Assembly: GCA_033032175.1 (NCBI GenBank)
Contig: CM065320.1
Coordinates: 3,844,001 to 3,908,000, forward strand
Reading direction: 5' to 3'
Source of the DNA: Saturnia japonica
Taxonomy: Eukaryota; Arthropoda; Insecta; Lepidoptera; Saturniidae
DNA: 64,000 nucleotides
Positions 10,575 to 21,924 of this stretch are shown here, piece by piece; the first letter of the stretch is position 1; each line of letters opens with the position of its first letter. A model generated the notes under the pieces. It saw only the letters and a list, made by a program, of their open reading frames with translations, had not been told where the DNA came from and made no database searches. Made by a program: the position numbers and the translations under genes.

Positions 10575-12357
10575 ATAAGGATGATGAATTTCTGACCGAT
10601 TGCGGCCACAACTGGTTTAACTCCGACGTTTGTATGCTCTGTCTTATTAATCTATCTAATATTATTAAGTGAGCATTTCTTGTATCCATACTAATATTAT
10701 AAATGCGAAAGTAACTCTGTCTGTCTGTTACGTTTTCACGCCTAAACCGCGGAAACAATTTTGATGAATTTTGGTATAGAGATAAATTGGACCTTGGAAA
10801 AGGACATAGAGTACTTTTTGTAGCAAAAATAAAACTTTAGGGTAGAAAATAGGGCATGAAAGTTTCCATGAACAAAATATGGGAACACCAAATGCGCATG
10901 CGCGATAATGGTGAAATGACATCGGCTGCCATACCAACCAGTTTGTTGATTGTCAATCTGGTTTGTTGATTAATTGATATTGTTATACTTAATAAGAAAT
11001 GTATTGTATTTCTAATAATTGCCTATTAAATGATAGTCCAGTATTCTTTTTAAGATTAGCTGAAGTGTTTTTAAACTGTTTAACTACGCAGTACGGCATA
11101 ATGACTGTTTTATTTTATGACGCTCTCAAACCGCGGCTGGCGGGAGTTTATATATTTTAAGCGATATACCTATTGTAAATTATCTGTATTATACAATTTT
11201 GCTAAAAGTGAATTATTTCATTGTGTTATTCCACATGTGGTGAAAATAAAACTTGGGTGAAAGTATGTATGAAAACCCCATTCATATTTACGCTTTTGGT
11301 AAGAAAGAAACCGGTACAATAAGGTATAATTTTAATTATTTTTGAAGGTTTATTGGGACAGTTCAGTGTTGGATTCATATTGGTATATAATGTCAATACC
11401 ATACAAACAGTAATAATCCCATCTATGATTTTCTTTTGGTTTGTTGTGTTCCGTAATCAGCCGGTGCATATGCAGTAATATAGCGTGGTCGTAAAGATTA
11501 CGACCACAATACACATAGTGATAAACCCATCTATGATTTTCTATTGTTTTTTTTGGTATTATATAAATATAGCTATCTATATTAATAAATCTGTAGTCCT
11601 GTCTGCACTTTTAATATTTTTCCAAAATTTCCCGATACGCATATTATATGAACGATACTGATCACGAATATGCCATAAATTTTTTTTTGTCCAATCTGTC
11701 TGTTTGTATCTCCGGATTGACCGATTGTTATGAAATTTTGTACACGGGATGCTTATACCATCGGTCAGTTGATAGGGTATAAGAAATTTCAATATTACTT
11801 TAAGATAATGTAAAAGAAAAATAAAAAATAAATATTTTCGTTAATTCAATTATGTTGACGGGAAGTATAAGTCAATCCATGAATGATAAGTAATGAGAAT
11901 TTTCAATAACACTTTTGAAACCGTAAAAAAAAATTCAAAAAATTCAAATTTAATTAATTGTTGACCGATTTTTATGAAGTTTTATACACGGGAAGTCTAA
12001 CTATTTACATAATTAATGGACTATAAGAATTGTCAATATTACTTCTAGAATTTAAAAAAAGTAATTCAAAAATTTAATTTTCATCAATTAGCAACCGATT
12101 CTGATAAAATTTTGTAGATGGGAAATATATATCATACCTACTATAATTGAGAGGCTATTAGAATTAATAATGCATTAGAAATTGTACATTACAATAATAG
12201 TTTTCAACCGATTTTGATGAAAATTGTACACGGGACATACATACCACTCCTCAATTGATATGGCATATGAACTATCAACAATATGAGTAAAAATAAAGGG
12301 ATTTAAATAATTATTGCGTAGTAACAAACGCGTGAGGAGCCGCGGTCACACCGCTAG
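10575..12357 (+). mobile_element. Helitron-like non-autonomous element plus flank (copy 2 of the duplicated repeat)
   Basis: The element proper appears to start at 10685 with TCCATACTAATATTATAAAT, a start also found in reverse at 44425, and to end at 12356 with a small inverted repeat, GCGGTCACACCGC, running into CTAGT. TC...CTAG ends without target duplication are the Helitron hallmark. There is no helicase ORF. The last 650 bp contain about four degenerate units built on ACCGATTTTGATGAAATTTT and TACACGGG. Sequence upstream of the TC end (10575-10684) is also shared with copy 1, pointing to duplication of a larger segment rather than two separate insertions. Confidence 0.6.
11485..11507. repeat. 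Perfect 10-bp-stem hairpin, copy 2
   Basis: GTGGTCGTAA, loop AGA, TTACGACCAC. The same hairpin is conserved without change at 8696-8718 in copy 1, inside the most conserved part of the duplicated repeat. Confidence 0.85.
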
Positions 12358-12651
12358 TATATTTATATCCCATCAAAAACATAAATGTGAAATGAGAGCC
12401 AAGTTCAGTATTATGATATAGGTATGCCTTGGTTGTTGACTGCAACAACAAAAGGAGTGAGATCTAAATGGGTGCCAAGTTTAATGGTCAATCCTGAAAT
12501 TTATTTATAACAACATAAAATATTTTATAACAACTTAAAATATAATTTCTTCTTATAACTTAGGATAATATATTGAAACCTAAGGTCTGACTTAGCTAGT
12601 TCGATTATACGAAAATATACGAAATTTTGTATTTACATAATGTTTTACATT

Positions 12652-12839
12652 TAAGTTTACCTAGATAGGTGTTTCTCTTTTTCTAGGACATCGAGCGCAG
12701 CTCCGTCGCCCAGATATTCTACTATTATTCAGTGAGAAATTATTGTACATATGTGTATATAATATATTATATATACATTCCAAGTTTACCTAGATAGGTG
12801 ATTTTCATTTATTTTTCTACTTTTTTCGCCCAGATATTA
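12652..12839 (+). repeat. Diverged tandem duplication
   Basis: Two units, 12652-12719 and about 12780-12839, share AAGTTTACCTAGATAGGTG at the left and TCGCCCAGATATT at the right, with different centres. The spacer is mostly TATA-rich. Confidence 0.5.
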
Positions 12840-14074
12840 AGTATTAACAAAATATACACGTTAAGATGAGAAAGAAATTTGTATCACTGTATTATTTATA
12901 TTGTATAATATTTGTCGAGCATTGAAAAAAAATTCTAACTACTTAAATTTTTGAACAATTTTGATTTAAAATATACTTACCTAATTGTATAATTTTTTTT
13001 TTCTTGATCTTACTGACGATCGTGATCATGAACGACGCTCTTATTTCCATATTTATGCTATCCCTAATTCGCTTCGTATCCAAACGAACATTTTCGTAAA
13101 TACAATTGATACGTGACAGTTGATACATGGGTAATAATATTATCACAAGGTATGTAAGCATATCATCGTTATATAAATTACGCGAAGCAAAAACTTTGTA
13201 CCCTTTTTAAGCGTATTGCGTGCTCGGAAGACTATGATATTTGGAATGGTTAAAGTTTATATGGAGAAGGAGTGCAGAAAGCTAAAATTTATCTATAATG
13301 TCTGTTACTAATATATTCGATTAAATAAATTAATACTACGAATCCTTACCCTACCAGTGTCATTGAACTTAGACCCCCCAAAATATTGATATTGTCACTC
13401 AATAAAAAGTGACAGCAAGTGATATAATATTCATGGTTTAGGTTCATACTGCAAATGTCAAACAGAAAATAGTATATGACTAAAAAGTCGCTGGTCGAAT
13501 TTCCATCATTGGGCGACCGCTAGTACTTCTAATTAAGTATTTTATTATAAAATCTTACATTTAAATTAATCAAATATTTTCACAACCTTAAGGTACCGAC
13601 AACCCTGGCTGTTAACCCTCTCCGTGATTGTATCGGTAGGCGGCGGGGCAGGGGCAGGAAGCCGCAGGACATCCGACACGTACAGGAAGCAAAACCAGTT
13701 TCAGAGTCTTTGTCCCTCGCAACCTCTCGGCCCCTCATCCCAGTCCCGCTCCGCTTGTCCGACCGCATTCCTTCAAGCTTTTAGAGCCTCTGTGCGCAAG
13801 AGCACCCTTTCTTGGTGCGTGCACCCGCATAAATCACTTTTATAAACACACAATTTAGGTACGTGCTTTTAATAAACGTGATGTAATGTATTTTAACCTA
13901 AGATCATGTCTGTGAAGAAGTAGACGGCAGAGATAATGATGAAAAGTTCAAAAATAGTCAATACCATTTCCAATTAATCACTCCTCGAAATATCAAGTAT
14001 CGACACGAAATAAGGATTAAATGTTTAAACCTAATAAATCGCTTGAAAAATAGTAACAGGGTTTTTTAGATATA
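12840..14074. other. Gene-free stretch with a GC-rich block at 13590-13835
   Basis: No gene is supported. The block at about 13590-13835 is GC-rich on both strands and open for about 60 codons in each direction, but neither translation resembles a known protein. It may be part of an undocumented repeat or a regulatory island. Confidence 0.4.
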
Positions 14075-14748
14075 CAGTGTAAACTCTTTATAAAGTTATC
14101 CTTTATAACGATAAACTCCCTATAACGTGGAAGTGAGCCCAACTTGGTTGGTTTGCGTTAAAACCCACATATTGAAACACTCTTTATAGCGATACGCCAT
14201 TCTCTATTACGAAGAAATGTGTTCATATTTTTAGACAGTAAATATTTATTATCGGTATTATTGTTTATTATCATTTATCAGGTAACAAAAGACTATGAAG
14301 CTCCGAAACATCCGAGGTCGGTCTAGCTTTTGTTATCCTTAATTGCCATGAACACGTGCAGTATGACGCATTGTTTTCTCGGAAGTGATGGTCTTCGACC
14401 AAGCATACTGGGTACCTATCGTATTATCAGTCGTATACCTACTTTGAAACTGTTAACATGGCCAGTAAACGGAAAGCGATTAGTGTTGACGAAAAAGTTT
14501 GATAGAAGAAGATATGAATAGAATACATAAAATAATACAAAACAAGTACTGGTATAGCAAAAAACGTCAGACAAAGTTATCAGACTATATGTGTAAACAA
14601 TAATTTATAAGCATTTATTATCTAAGACATACATATTAAAAATACTTGTGAATTTGGTTGTTTTTTTGTTCACTCCATATAACGATAACTCTCTATAACG
14701 ACAAAAAATGCTCAGTCCCTTGAGTTTCGTTATAAAGAGTTTACACTG
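14075..14748. mobile_element. Pogo/Tigger-like DNA transposon, internally deleted, TA target duplication
   Basis: The ends are perfect 19-bp terminal inverted repeats, CAGTGTAAACTCTTTATAA, at 14075 and (reversed) ending at 14748, each flanked by TA. The CAGTG start, TA duplication and inner ATAACG words are those of pogo/Tigger elements in the Tc1/mariner superfamily. Element length is 674 bp, far too short for an intact element. A remnant of the transposase start lies inside at 14458-14502. Confidence 0.85.
14458..14502 (+). pseudogene. Tigger/pogo transposase N-terminus, 14-codon remnant
   Basis: ATG at 14458 opens MASKRKAISVDEKV and then meets TGA at 14500-14502. MASKRKA...EKV is the characteristic beginning of the CENP-B-type helix-turn-helix of Tigger transposases. 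The rest of that domain and the DDE nuclease are gone. Its position inside the inverted-repeat element supports the family call independently of the ends. Confidence 0.75.
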
Positions 14749-14754
14749 TACTAC

Positions 14755-14935
14755 AAAGCTGGCAAACATGTATACAGCCAGCCTGATGGTAAGCGCTGTG
14801 TAAGTGGCTACATCCCCTCCCTCCCTCCCAATGGGGCTATGGAAATCCTACAACATCACAGGAATACAATACAAGGATATTTGGCTGCAATCTTCTGTAG
14901 GATGGAGGGCCACTAGCCGGGCCGCTCCAAGTAGA
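14755..14935 (+). repeat. Dispersed lepidopteran repeat fragment
   Basis: Words such as CAGCCAGCCTGATGGTAAGC, GTGGCTACATCCCCTCC and GATGGAGGGCCACTAGCCGG follow a pattern common in lepidopteran interspersed repeats. Ends are unclear and it has no coding capacity. It begins next to the Tigger-like element. Confidence 0.35.
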
Positions 14936-15164
14936 GAGAAATCTTTAAAGAAATTGCTCTGTGTCCTGCCTTTTTTATTTGTCTTATGATTGCCTGAATG
15001 GCTATCATCCTTTAAATTCAAAATATCTATTACCCAGTAATTATGAATATGTTCTCATTCGCATTTGGGAGCCGATCGCCTTGGCTTAACATATTACCAT
15101 CTTCGGCAATATCGTCTCTTACATTTGAGTCTATATCATAGCGACTGTTATCAACAGATGTTTC

Positions 15165-15355
15165 ATCTTATCCCATCATCTCCACATAACCACACGGGGT
15201 GGTATACAATACCACAGCCACACGAGATAAACCATCCCTGCGTGAACGAAGATTTTTTTTTAATTCTTACGTTTAACGAACTGTTAAGATGTGGAATCGC
15301 CTTCATCCTTCCTTCCACGATATTGGATATTTCAAAAGAAAAGGTGAAATGACAA
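15165..15355 (+). pseudogene. Decayed LINE reverse-transcriptase C-terminal fragment
   Basis: One frame around 15270-15340 reads RTVKMWNRLHPSFHDIGYFK, matching the RTxxLWNxLP...FK signature near the C-terminus of Jockey/R1-like polymerases; an upstream frame gives the arginine-rich run that usually precedes it. Frames change at least once and there are stops. It is a weak, old fragment. Confidence 0.35.
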
Positions 15356-15721
15356 AACTGCAGGCCAACATGACGGCAACTCCCGATGGAAGTTGCCACC
15401 GTTGTGGCTTGCGGCTTGCGGCGGTAAATGTTGTTTGTGGACAGCACCGTACTTGTTATCAGGTACTGTGCAATCGTTTTGCTAAGCTAGTACCTACTAC
15501 CTACAGAAAAATAAACACCATGTAATTATGTGGTCGAGCATGACTCATGAGCCTATTACAATAAAAAAATACATGACTGCACCGTGCAGTATGTAGTATC
15601 GATAAATAATAGATAATAGTATTTTGTTTTAAGAGAACTATCTTGTTTCTTCTGTGGTATATAAAGTCGTAATTATATTAAAATTCATACAACATACATA
15701 AACCCAAATAAAATGGATTAT

Positions 15722-15995
15722 ATATTTTTATTATATAAATAAAATGATAGAGGTTTGCAGATGTGCGCGCATCACGCAAAAACTACTGGATAGGTTTTGA
15801 TTAAACATTTTATTGTTATATTCCTTAGATACTTGGCCCTTATCTAAAAAAAACTACCATGATAACTTCATTCTATAAAAGAAACTCCGATTTTTATAAG
15901 TACTACGCTTTAGCTATGTATTTTCTTGTCGTGGAGAAGAGGGGATTTAATATTAGTATAGATTAACGCGAACGAATTCGCGGGCAGTTGCTAGT
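15722..15995 (+). repeat. Helitron-like repeat family D, copy 1
   Basis: It aligns with 23893-24172 through GCGCGCATCAC, ACTACTGGATAG, TTTATAAG.ACTACGC, TTTTCTTG.CGTG and the end GCGAACGAA.TCGCGGGC, then GTTGCTA. Such a charged-codon-like end followed by GCTAG is a common Helitron-like terminus in this window. Confidence 0.55.
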
Positions 15996-16321
15996 TAACT
16001 AAAAAATACGATCAAAATAAAATTTCATACGTGTTAGTTTTATCCGAAAAACACCGTGCCACCAACGCATCCGTGTAGCCTATCATAATTGTTCTCACAT
16101 TCCTCAAGTAAATATTATTTTAATTTTTCATTATGTCCTAAATTATGTATCCAAATAACATCTTACGTAAGTAAATTTTGTTCGTAAGTATTAAAATGTT
16201 ATGCCTAAAAATAACGCTCACAATTTTTATCGCAAATTACCATATTGTGGCTGATGTATAAGTGATAGGCATATGACATCAAGGCGGTTTTTTTATATAC
16301 TACGGGCCAACACTTTTGTAG

Positions 16322-16580
16322 ATTATTGTATTAACATGTCATTATCGTGCGCCAGCGCACTCGGATAAAGCAGTTCGGAAGGGCTTCCACTTCCGACTTA
16401 CTTAACAAAAATCAATATTCAAGAGTAGCTGAGAGTTGAACCTAATGTTATATATAGCCTATACTATTTATTCCTCGTGAATTTGGTTATCATATACAGA
16501 AATAATTTTTCGAATCTGACTTATAGTTCCAGAGATTAACGTGTTTAAGCAAACAAAAACCTTTTCCGCTTTATTATATT
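16322..16580 (-). mobile_element. Lep1-type Helitron-like element, reversed
   Basis: On the minus strand it starts TAATATAATAAAGCGGAAAAG, followed by a TTTGTTTG-type run, TTAATCTCTGGAAC and later CTGCTTTATCCG. It resembles the copies at 33640 and 43766. The 3' end is eroded. Confidence 0.5.
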
Positions 16581-17540
16581 ATAAATAAATTATAGATAAT
16601 TCACTCATACCTCCTTCCTACCTACACGCGTATATAATATTATTATCACGTCAAAGTACATTAAAAATTTTAAAACCTACTCATGTAGTCACGACTATTG
16701 TCAAAGTAATTCGCACGATTTACTGACATGCTAATAAAATAGTTTATTGCTCATATCAGTTCTACTCTTAACTAATATGTATCCGTTACACAGTTGTTAC
16801 TGGTTGAGATATGTTGTATATTTATATTACATTTAAATACTCTTTAATTTATAACATTTACTTCAAATTTCAAGTTATCTCGAGTCACTTTGTTCTTATC
16901 ACGCGCATCACGATCTCTGTATTCGTATTCATTCAACTAATTACACTGTTATAAGAATCTATATAGGAAGTAAAGTATGTAGTTTTTATGAGGAAACTAT
17001 AAAAACTCGGATTGGCATAATGACCAGTTTGTAAATATATTTACATGCATGTTATTTATCCGTCTGTTATTTGTACTATAAATACATCAGACTAGCCGAC
17101 AAATGTCTGATTAACATCGCCGAATGTCTCCGGCAAGCGGAAAAGCTTCAGTACCAAAAATAACTACTGAATATTTCCGACTTGTATTCCTCGCGACTTG
17201 TGAAAATGGTCTCGGTAAAGACGGTCGGCCGGCGTGCGCGCAACTTCCGGAGTAGCGATAAACATGGCGGCAGCGCGCCAATATGGCGTAGTTTCCGGTC
17301 GAGCTGATTCACGTGTAATGGCAAATGACTCTGGCTTGCTCACTGCATATCTGTATAGTGATTCAGCAAACCACAAGTTTATAAGTATCCATACAACAGA
17401 TAATTCGTAAACATCATATCAGGTCTCTATCATGACATATGTATAATATTTTTTAGTTAATAGTTATTTGTACTAAATAGTACATAATATGATATATACA
17501 TTTCGTTAATAATGCCTTGACTATTGATTTCTATTATCAG
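16581..17540. other. Gene-free stretch with a GC-rich island at about 17170-17300
   Basis: No gene is supported. The island holds CGGCCGGCGTGCGCGC, ACTTCCGG and two ATGGCG words in AT-rich surroundings. A 70-codon minus-strand ORF across it resembles nothing I recognise. A regulatory role is possible. Confidence 0.4.
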
Positions 17541-18072
17541 CTAGCTGTGCCCCGCGGATTCGCTCACGTGGACTACAGAATGCCCCCGCGAATTTTGCTC
17601 CCCGCTCCCGACTATCTTAAAGACAAAAATGCTTATTGTGGGTGTTCCTTAAAATATAAATGTATGCTCTCGCAGATTTTTTTGTAGGTCTTTTTCAATT
17701 TTTACAGTTACTTAGTACATTAATTTGCTATATCTCTTATAGTTAACTCAGCGTAAACCATTTAAGCGCCCGAATTGATTCACTATGACCAGTTTTTTTT
17801 TTTTAGTACGGAACCCTAATTCTTTTTGTGAAATAAAAGTGGCCTTAGTTACTCCCTATAATATCAGCTATCCATCAGTGAAAGTCCCGTCAAAATCGGT
17901 TAAACCGTTTCGGAGATTACCCGAAACAAACAGACAGACAGAAAACAATTTTATAAAATTGTTTTTGGTTATAGGCATCTTATATACTTTCATATGCATT
18001 TAGTAAAAAGCTGTTATTTTCACATTGCAAATAGACACTTCAATTTTATTAATTGTATAAATTATTATAGTA
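17541..18072 (-). mobile_element. Helitron-like repeat family B, near-complete copy, reversed
   Basis: Read on the minus strand it starts near AATTGTATAAATTAATAAAA, then GAAGTGTCTATTTGCAATG, CTTTTTACTAAATGCATATG, a TCTGTCTGTTTGTTTCGGG run, ACCGATTTTGACGGGACTTT and CACTG, and ends CACGTGAGCGAATCCGCGGG then GCACAGCTAG. Other copies are at 31765, 34523 and 35370. It has no coding capacity. Confidence 0.65.
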
Positions 18073-18156
18073 AAATGTTGCATTTGACAATATAGTGTAT
18101 GCATTATCATGAAGCCACACCAAATAATTAATTTATAAATTATTTCACTAATACGG

Positions 18157-18290
18157 ACCGATTTTTTAATTGTCTGATAACTTTCGTTAACTAACGATAA
18201 CTAACGTTTTGACAGATAATGTATGAAAAAACTGACAAAATTTAAAAATTATTCCTCCGATATAGTTATCTGACGATTGAAAAATCGGCA
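18157..18290. mobile_element. Short MITE-like element with inverted ends
   Basis: The left end CCGATTTTTTAATTGTCTGA and the inverted right end (GCCGATTTTTCAATCGTCAG on the minus strand) match over about 27 bp with few mismatches, extending into GATAACT. Total length is about 134 bp. The target duplication is unclear, so the superfamily is not assigned. Confidence 0.6.
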
Positions 18291-21200
18291 ATAAGAATAC
18301 TTTATCAATTAAGTATATTTAAAAGTTATAACCTCACGGGAGCTTAATTAATTTTAGTAAGATTAAAAAACCGCTCAAAGTAACTTTCACCCGAGACTAT
18401 ATTGTGGTTTGAAAGTTCTTTTAGATGTTTCATCTCCTGCTTTTTGCTATTGAGATGTACTTATAATAAAACAATTAGGGATTTACGAAAAGTATTCGAT
18501 AAAATATATTTTAAACTCAAGTCAGTGGTACGTCCACAAAAAACTATATTTGTAATTTAACGTACTTACTTAATATGTATCTTCTATATATTATAAATTC
18601 TTGACTTACTAAAAAAATAAGGATAAATCCACTTTATTACCTAATATTTATATTTATTTTATTATCACTCGGTGTCTTTATCAAAAACGCGTCGATTTGT
18701 CTACGAAATCGATCAAGACTCGTGATTTCTGTTAGTGTTTAACTGTGGGAAGTTGTTTCTCTTTATTTTTATTAAAAACACGTGATTCATAAATGTACGT
18801 ACGTACGTATCAAAGCAAATAAATATGTAAAGTGCGTAACAAAGGTAAAAATGTTTAAAAAAAATTGCATACTAGGTATTCTGTTCACTTCAGTACGTTG
18901 AAATGTAGCAAAAATTACCTTTAATATATAGGTATATGACCTGTTTGGAATACTTATAGCATTATAATTTGAAAAGAAAACTCCAGAGTAAATACATTTA
19001 ACGATGTAATAATAAATTAAGTAGATATGTATAAATACTATATGTACAGTAGGTACATATAAACATGTATATATATACATATTTTATATATATATATTTT
19101 TTTTATTTTTTTTAACATAGAGAAATCATATTCCATGTGTCGTTTCTATTGCACATTTCGTTAAAAGCTTTCGTCTCATAGTCTTAACTGAAATAGCAAA
19201 AATCAATAAAGGTTTTATTTTAGTGCAAAATGAATAATACAAAAATAATAAATTACGTTAGGAACTGAAATTACATTATTGTGCCTTCAAAACTATTTAC
19301 ACTATGACAACATAATCCGAAAATTGACACTACCTAAATAATTTTACATGACATTGCTTTATTATTTATCACACGGAAAAGATTAAGTTTTCTTCCACCT
19401 AGATATAAAAAAACTTCCTATATCTACAATTTACAAAGAACAATTTGTATACAAATTATTTGTGTATGTATTTGTATTGTTTGTTTGAACAAATAGTATT
19501 TGTAATTCGTTTCACAATTCTGTTTTCGGACATTGCAAAACAGATTACCTACCAGATTTGAACACAATACACAATTTTTAAATTATAAAAAGCTATTTTT
19601 TATACATTATAATTTATTTTCATTTTAAATTTTTATTGCACTAATTACTATTCTTAATTTATAAGCGAAAAACAATTAGTAAAATTTAATCCTCCGAATC
19701 TTCGTCAATTTATTTAATAAATCAATAAAAAATCTATTTAAGTAAATTGAAGACAGCACGTTTTTGTCGGATTTATATTAACGTGTTAAAATTAATTATT
19801 TGTCTAACCTATTTAATAAAAAGTAAAGATAGGATGATTAATTCCTTTAATAAAATTGTGAAATTGTGCCGTTTTCATTCTAAGTATAATGACTTTACTG
19901 AATATATTTCAACTATAAATACATTGTATTGACTTTCAATAGATAAATAATGTAAGAGTTATAATTTGGCAATAGACGTATGTTACGACGACAAGCGGAG
20001 TGGGCAAGGTTGTCGCACCGCTTGGCCGTGGCAGTGAACTTAACTTTCTTCGGCTGGTCGGCTGGCAGCGCCTAGCCCGCGCGTGCGCACCTTGCGTCGG
20101 CCAACCGTGAGCAGTGTTAAATAATATCCATATGAATTTAGTTTTGTCTTTCCCAAATTAATATTTAGGCTAAAAATAATTTTCAACATAATATGTAAGT
20201 ATATATATTAAAAAAAATTATTTACAAAATACCAAACAGGTGAATATATATATATATATATATATATACGTGTGAACATTTCATAGCATAATTATAGGTG
20301 ATAATTAATTTTTAAAATCCGTAATAAGTATTTTAGTAATAAGTCAGTAAAATTGCAAAAATCTCGCATACGTAGGTATAATATAACAATAAAGATTATA
20401 AATTTGCTTGAATTATGTATATAATATTTTATTTCTCTATTATTTCGTATCCTTGTGTATAAGTTTTCTACCATAATCTGTTTATTTACCATAGCTTTGA
20501 ATTATTATAATTTGTTGTAATAATATTTCATGTTCGGCGATATTAAGATCAAACAATCATCATCTATTCATTATCATTCATCATTTCACGGGATATAGTA
20601 GATAATAATTGTGTCAAATCGCAAATATCTGCGCAACAAATTGAAAAAACAACATTGAATGCAAATAACATGTAATTACGCAAAGATACGCAATAATGTA
20701 AGAAATGTATTTAATAATTTTTATTAATTAATTATAAAAACCGAATTCATGTTCCCACAATTGTAGCTCTCTCAGAAAAAACTAAAATACGAAATTTGAG
20801 AGGCCTATCTTTAGCAAATACAAATGATGTTTTAATTTTTATCTTTCCGCAATGATGAAATATACGTACACAAAGACGATAATAAATAACGAGGTAAAAA
20901 AAAACGTTGCTAAGTGCGGCAATGCACGTTCTATCGAGTAGGCTTTGATCGTTGTCCGCGATCCCATCCTACTTCCGCGTAACTCATCCCGCTGCGCGAC
21001 CTAGCCTAGGCTAGGCCGGCTCCCCGTTATCATCAAACCCGTTACGTGACGCGCATGACCCGGATCCTCGGCCGCTTCACAGTAAATGCACACAACACAG
21101 AAAAACACTGTAACTGTCACAGTTTGCCGATACATGGTTTTACAATAAAGCAAACACCAGTCAGTATCTTTGTATGGAAGGCCACTGTGATTTAACTATA

Positions 21201-21556
21201 TTACACTGTCTAACATACAAACGTAAACCATACAAAAATACAGTTGAAACAGGTGTAAACCTTTTTATTTCTACGCCAATACACAATTCTTCTAGTAATA
21301 TTTTTAATTATTACATGTAATCAATCATATGGCATAACTTACGTTATGTTATTTATTACATACTTCCTAATGTTTTCAATTAAGAATTGATGATTTTTAA
21401 TCTTGTAATAGCGAGATGTAAACCACTGCAATCGTTGAATGACTTTTTATCTACCGATTGAACCTACTCTTGATTGATTTTATATTTTAGGTAGACTAAC
21501 AGCTTCAATTGACAAGGTTAAGTAATTAATAATTAAATATCGGTCACATAACTAAA
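18291..21556. other. Gene-free AT-rich stretch with two GC-rich islands
   Basis: No gene is supported. GC-rich islands lie at about 19980-20110 and 20930-21080; the latter contains the perfect 16-bp palindrome CCTAGCCTAGGCTAGG (21000-21015) and ACTTCCG. Between them are simple TA-rich runs. Confidence 0.45.
20243..20268. repeat. (TA)n microsatellite
   Basis: About twelve uninterrupted AT units. A shorter TA run lies at 427-440. Confidence 0.9.
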
Positions 21557-21924
21557 AAATATACACCCCATACATCCAGGGCTCCGAATGCACAATCACT
21601 CTGCAACAAGCTAGATACGAAAACTCACTCATATATTACGAAAAAAATACACCCCATGCATCCAGAGCTCCGAATGCACAAACAGTCTGCAACAAGCTGG
21701 TTACAAGTTCTTACTGAAAGGTTACGAAAAATATACACCCCATGCATACAGGGCTCCGAATGCACACACACTTTGCAACAAGCCAGTAGTAACAGCAGTT
21801 ACAAGTTCTCATTAATAGATTACGAAAAAAAAAAATAACCCCATGCATCCAGAGCTCCGAATGCACAAACAGTCTGCAAAAAGACAGTTACGAGTACTCG
21901 TAAGTACTCGAGTACCGAAAAATA
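21557..21924 (+). repeat. Satellite-like tandem array, left part (about four monomers)
   Basis: Monomers of about 85-98 bp begin GAAAAATATACACCCCATGC, continue with CCAGAGCTCCGAATGCACAA and CTCTGCAACAAG, and end with a variable part ending in GGTTAC. Four copies precede the mariner insertion; the fourth is followed by a split fifth unit. Copies differ by substitutions and small insertions. Confidence 0.85.

Noticed and set aside
12943..13161. Minus-strand exon ending at a GTAAGT donor near 12978
   Set aside because: The donor is good, but no acceptor lies upstream in the open frame and no homology is recognised; AATTAG/GTAAGT words occur by chance elsewhere here.
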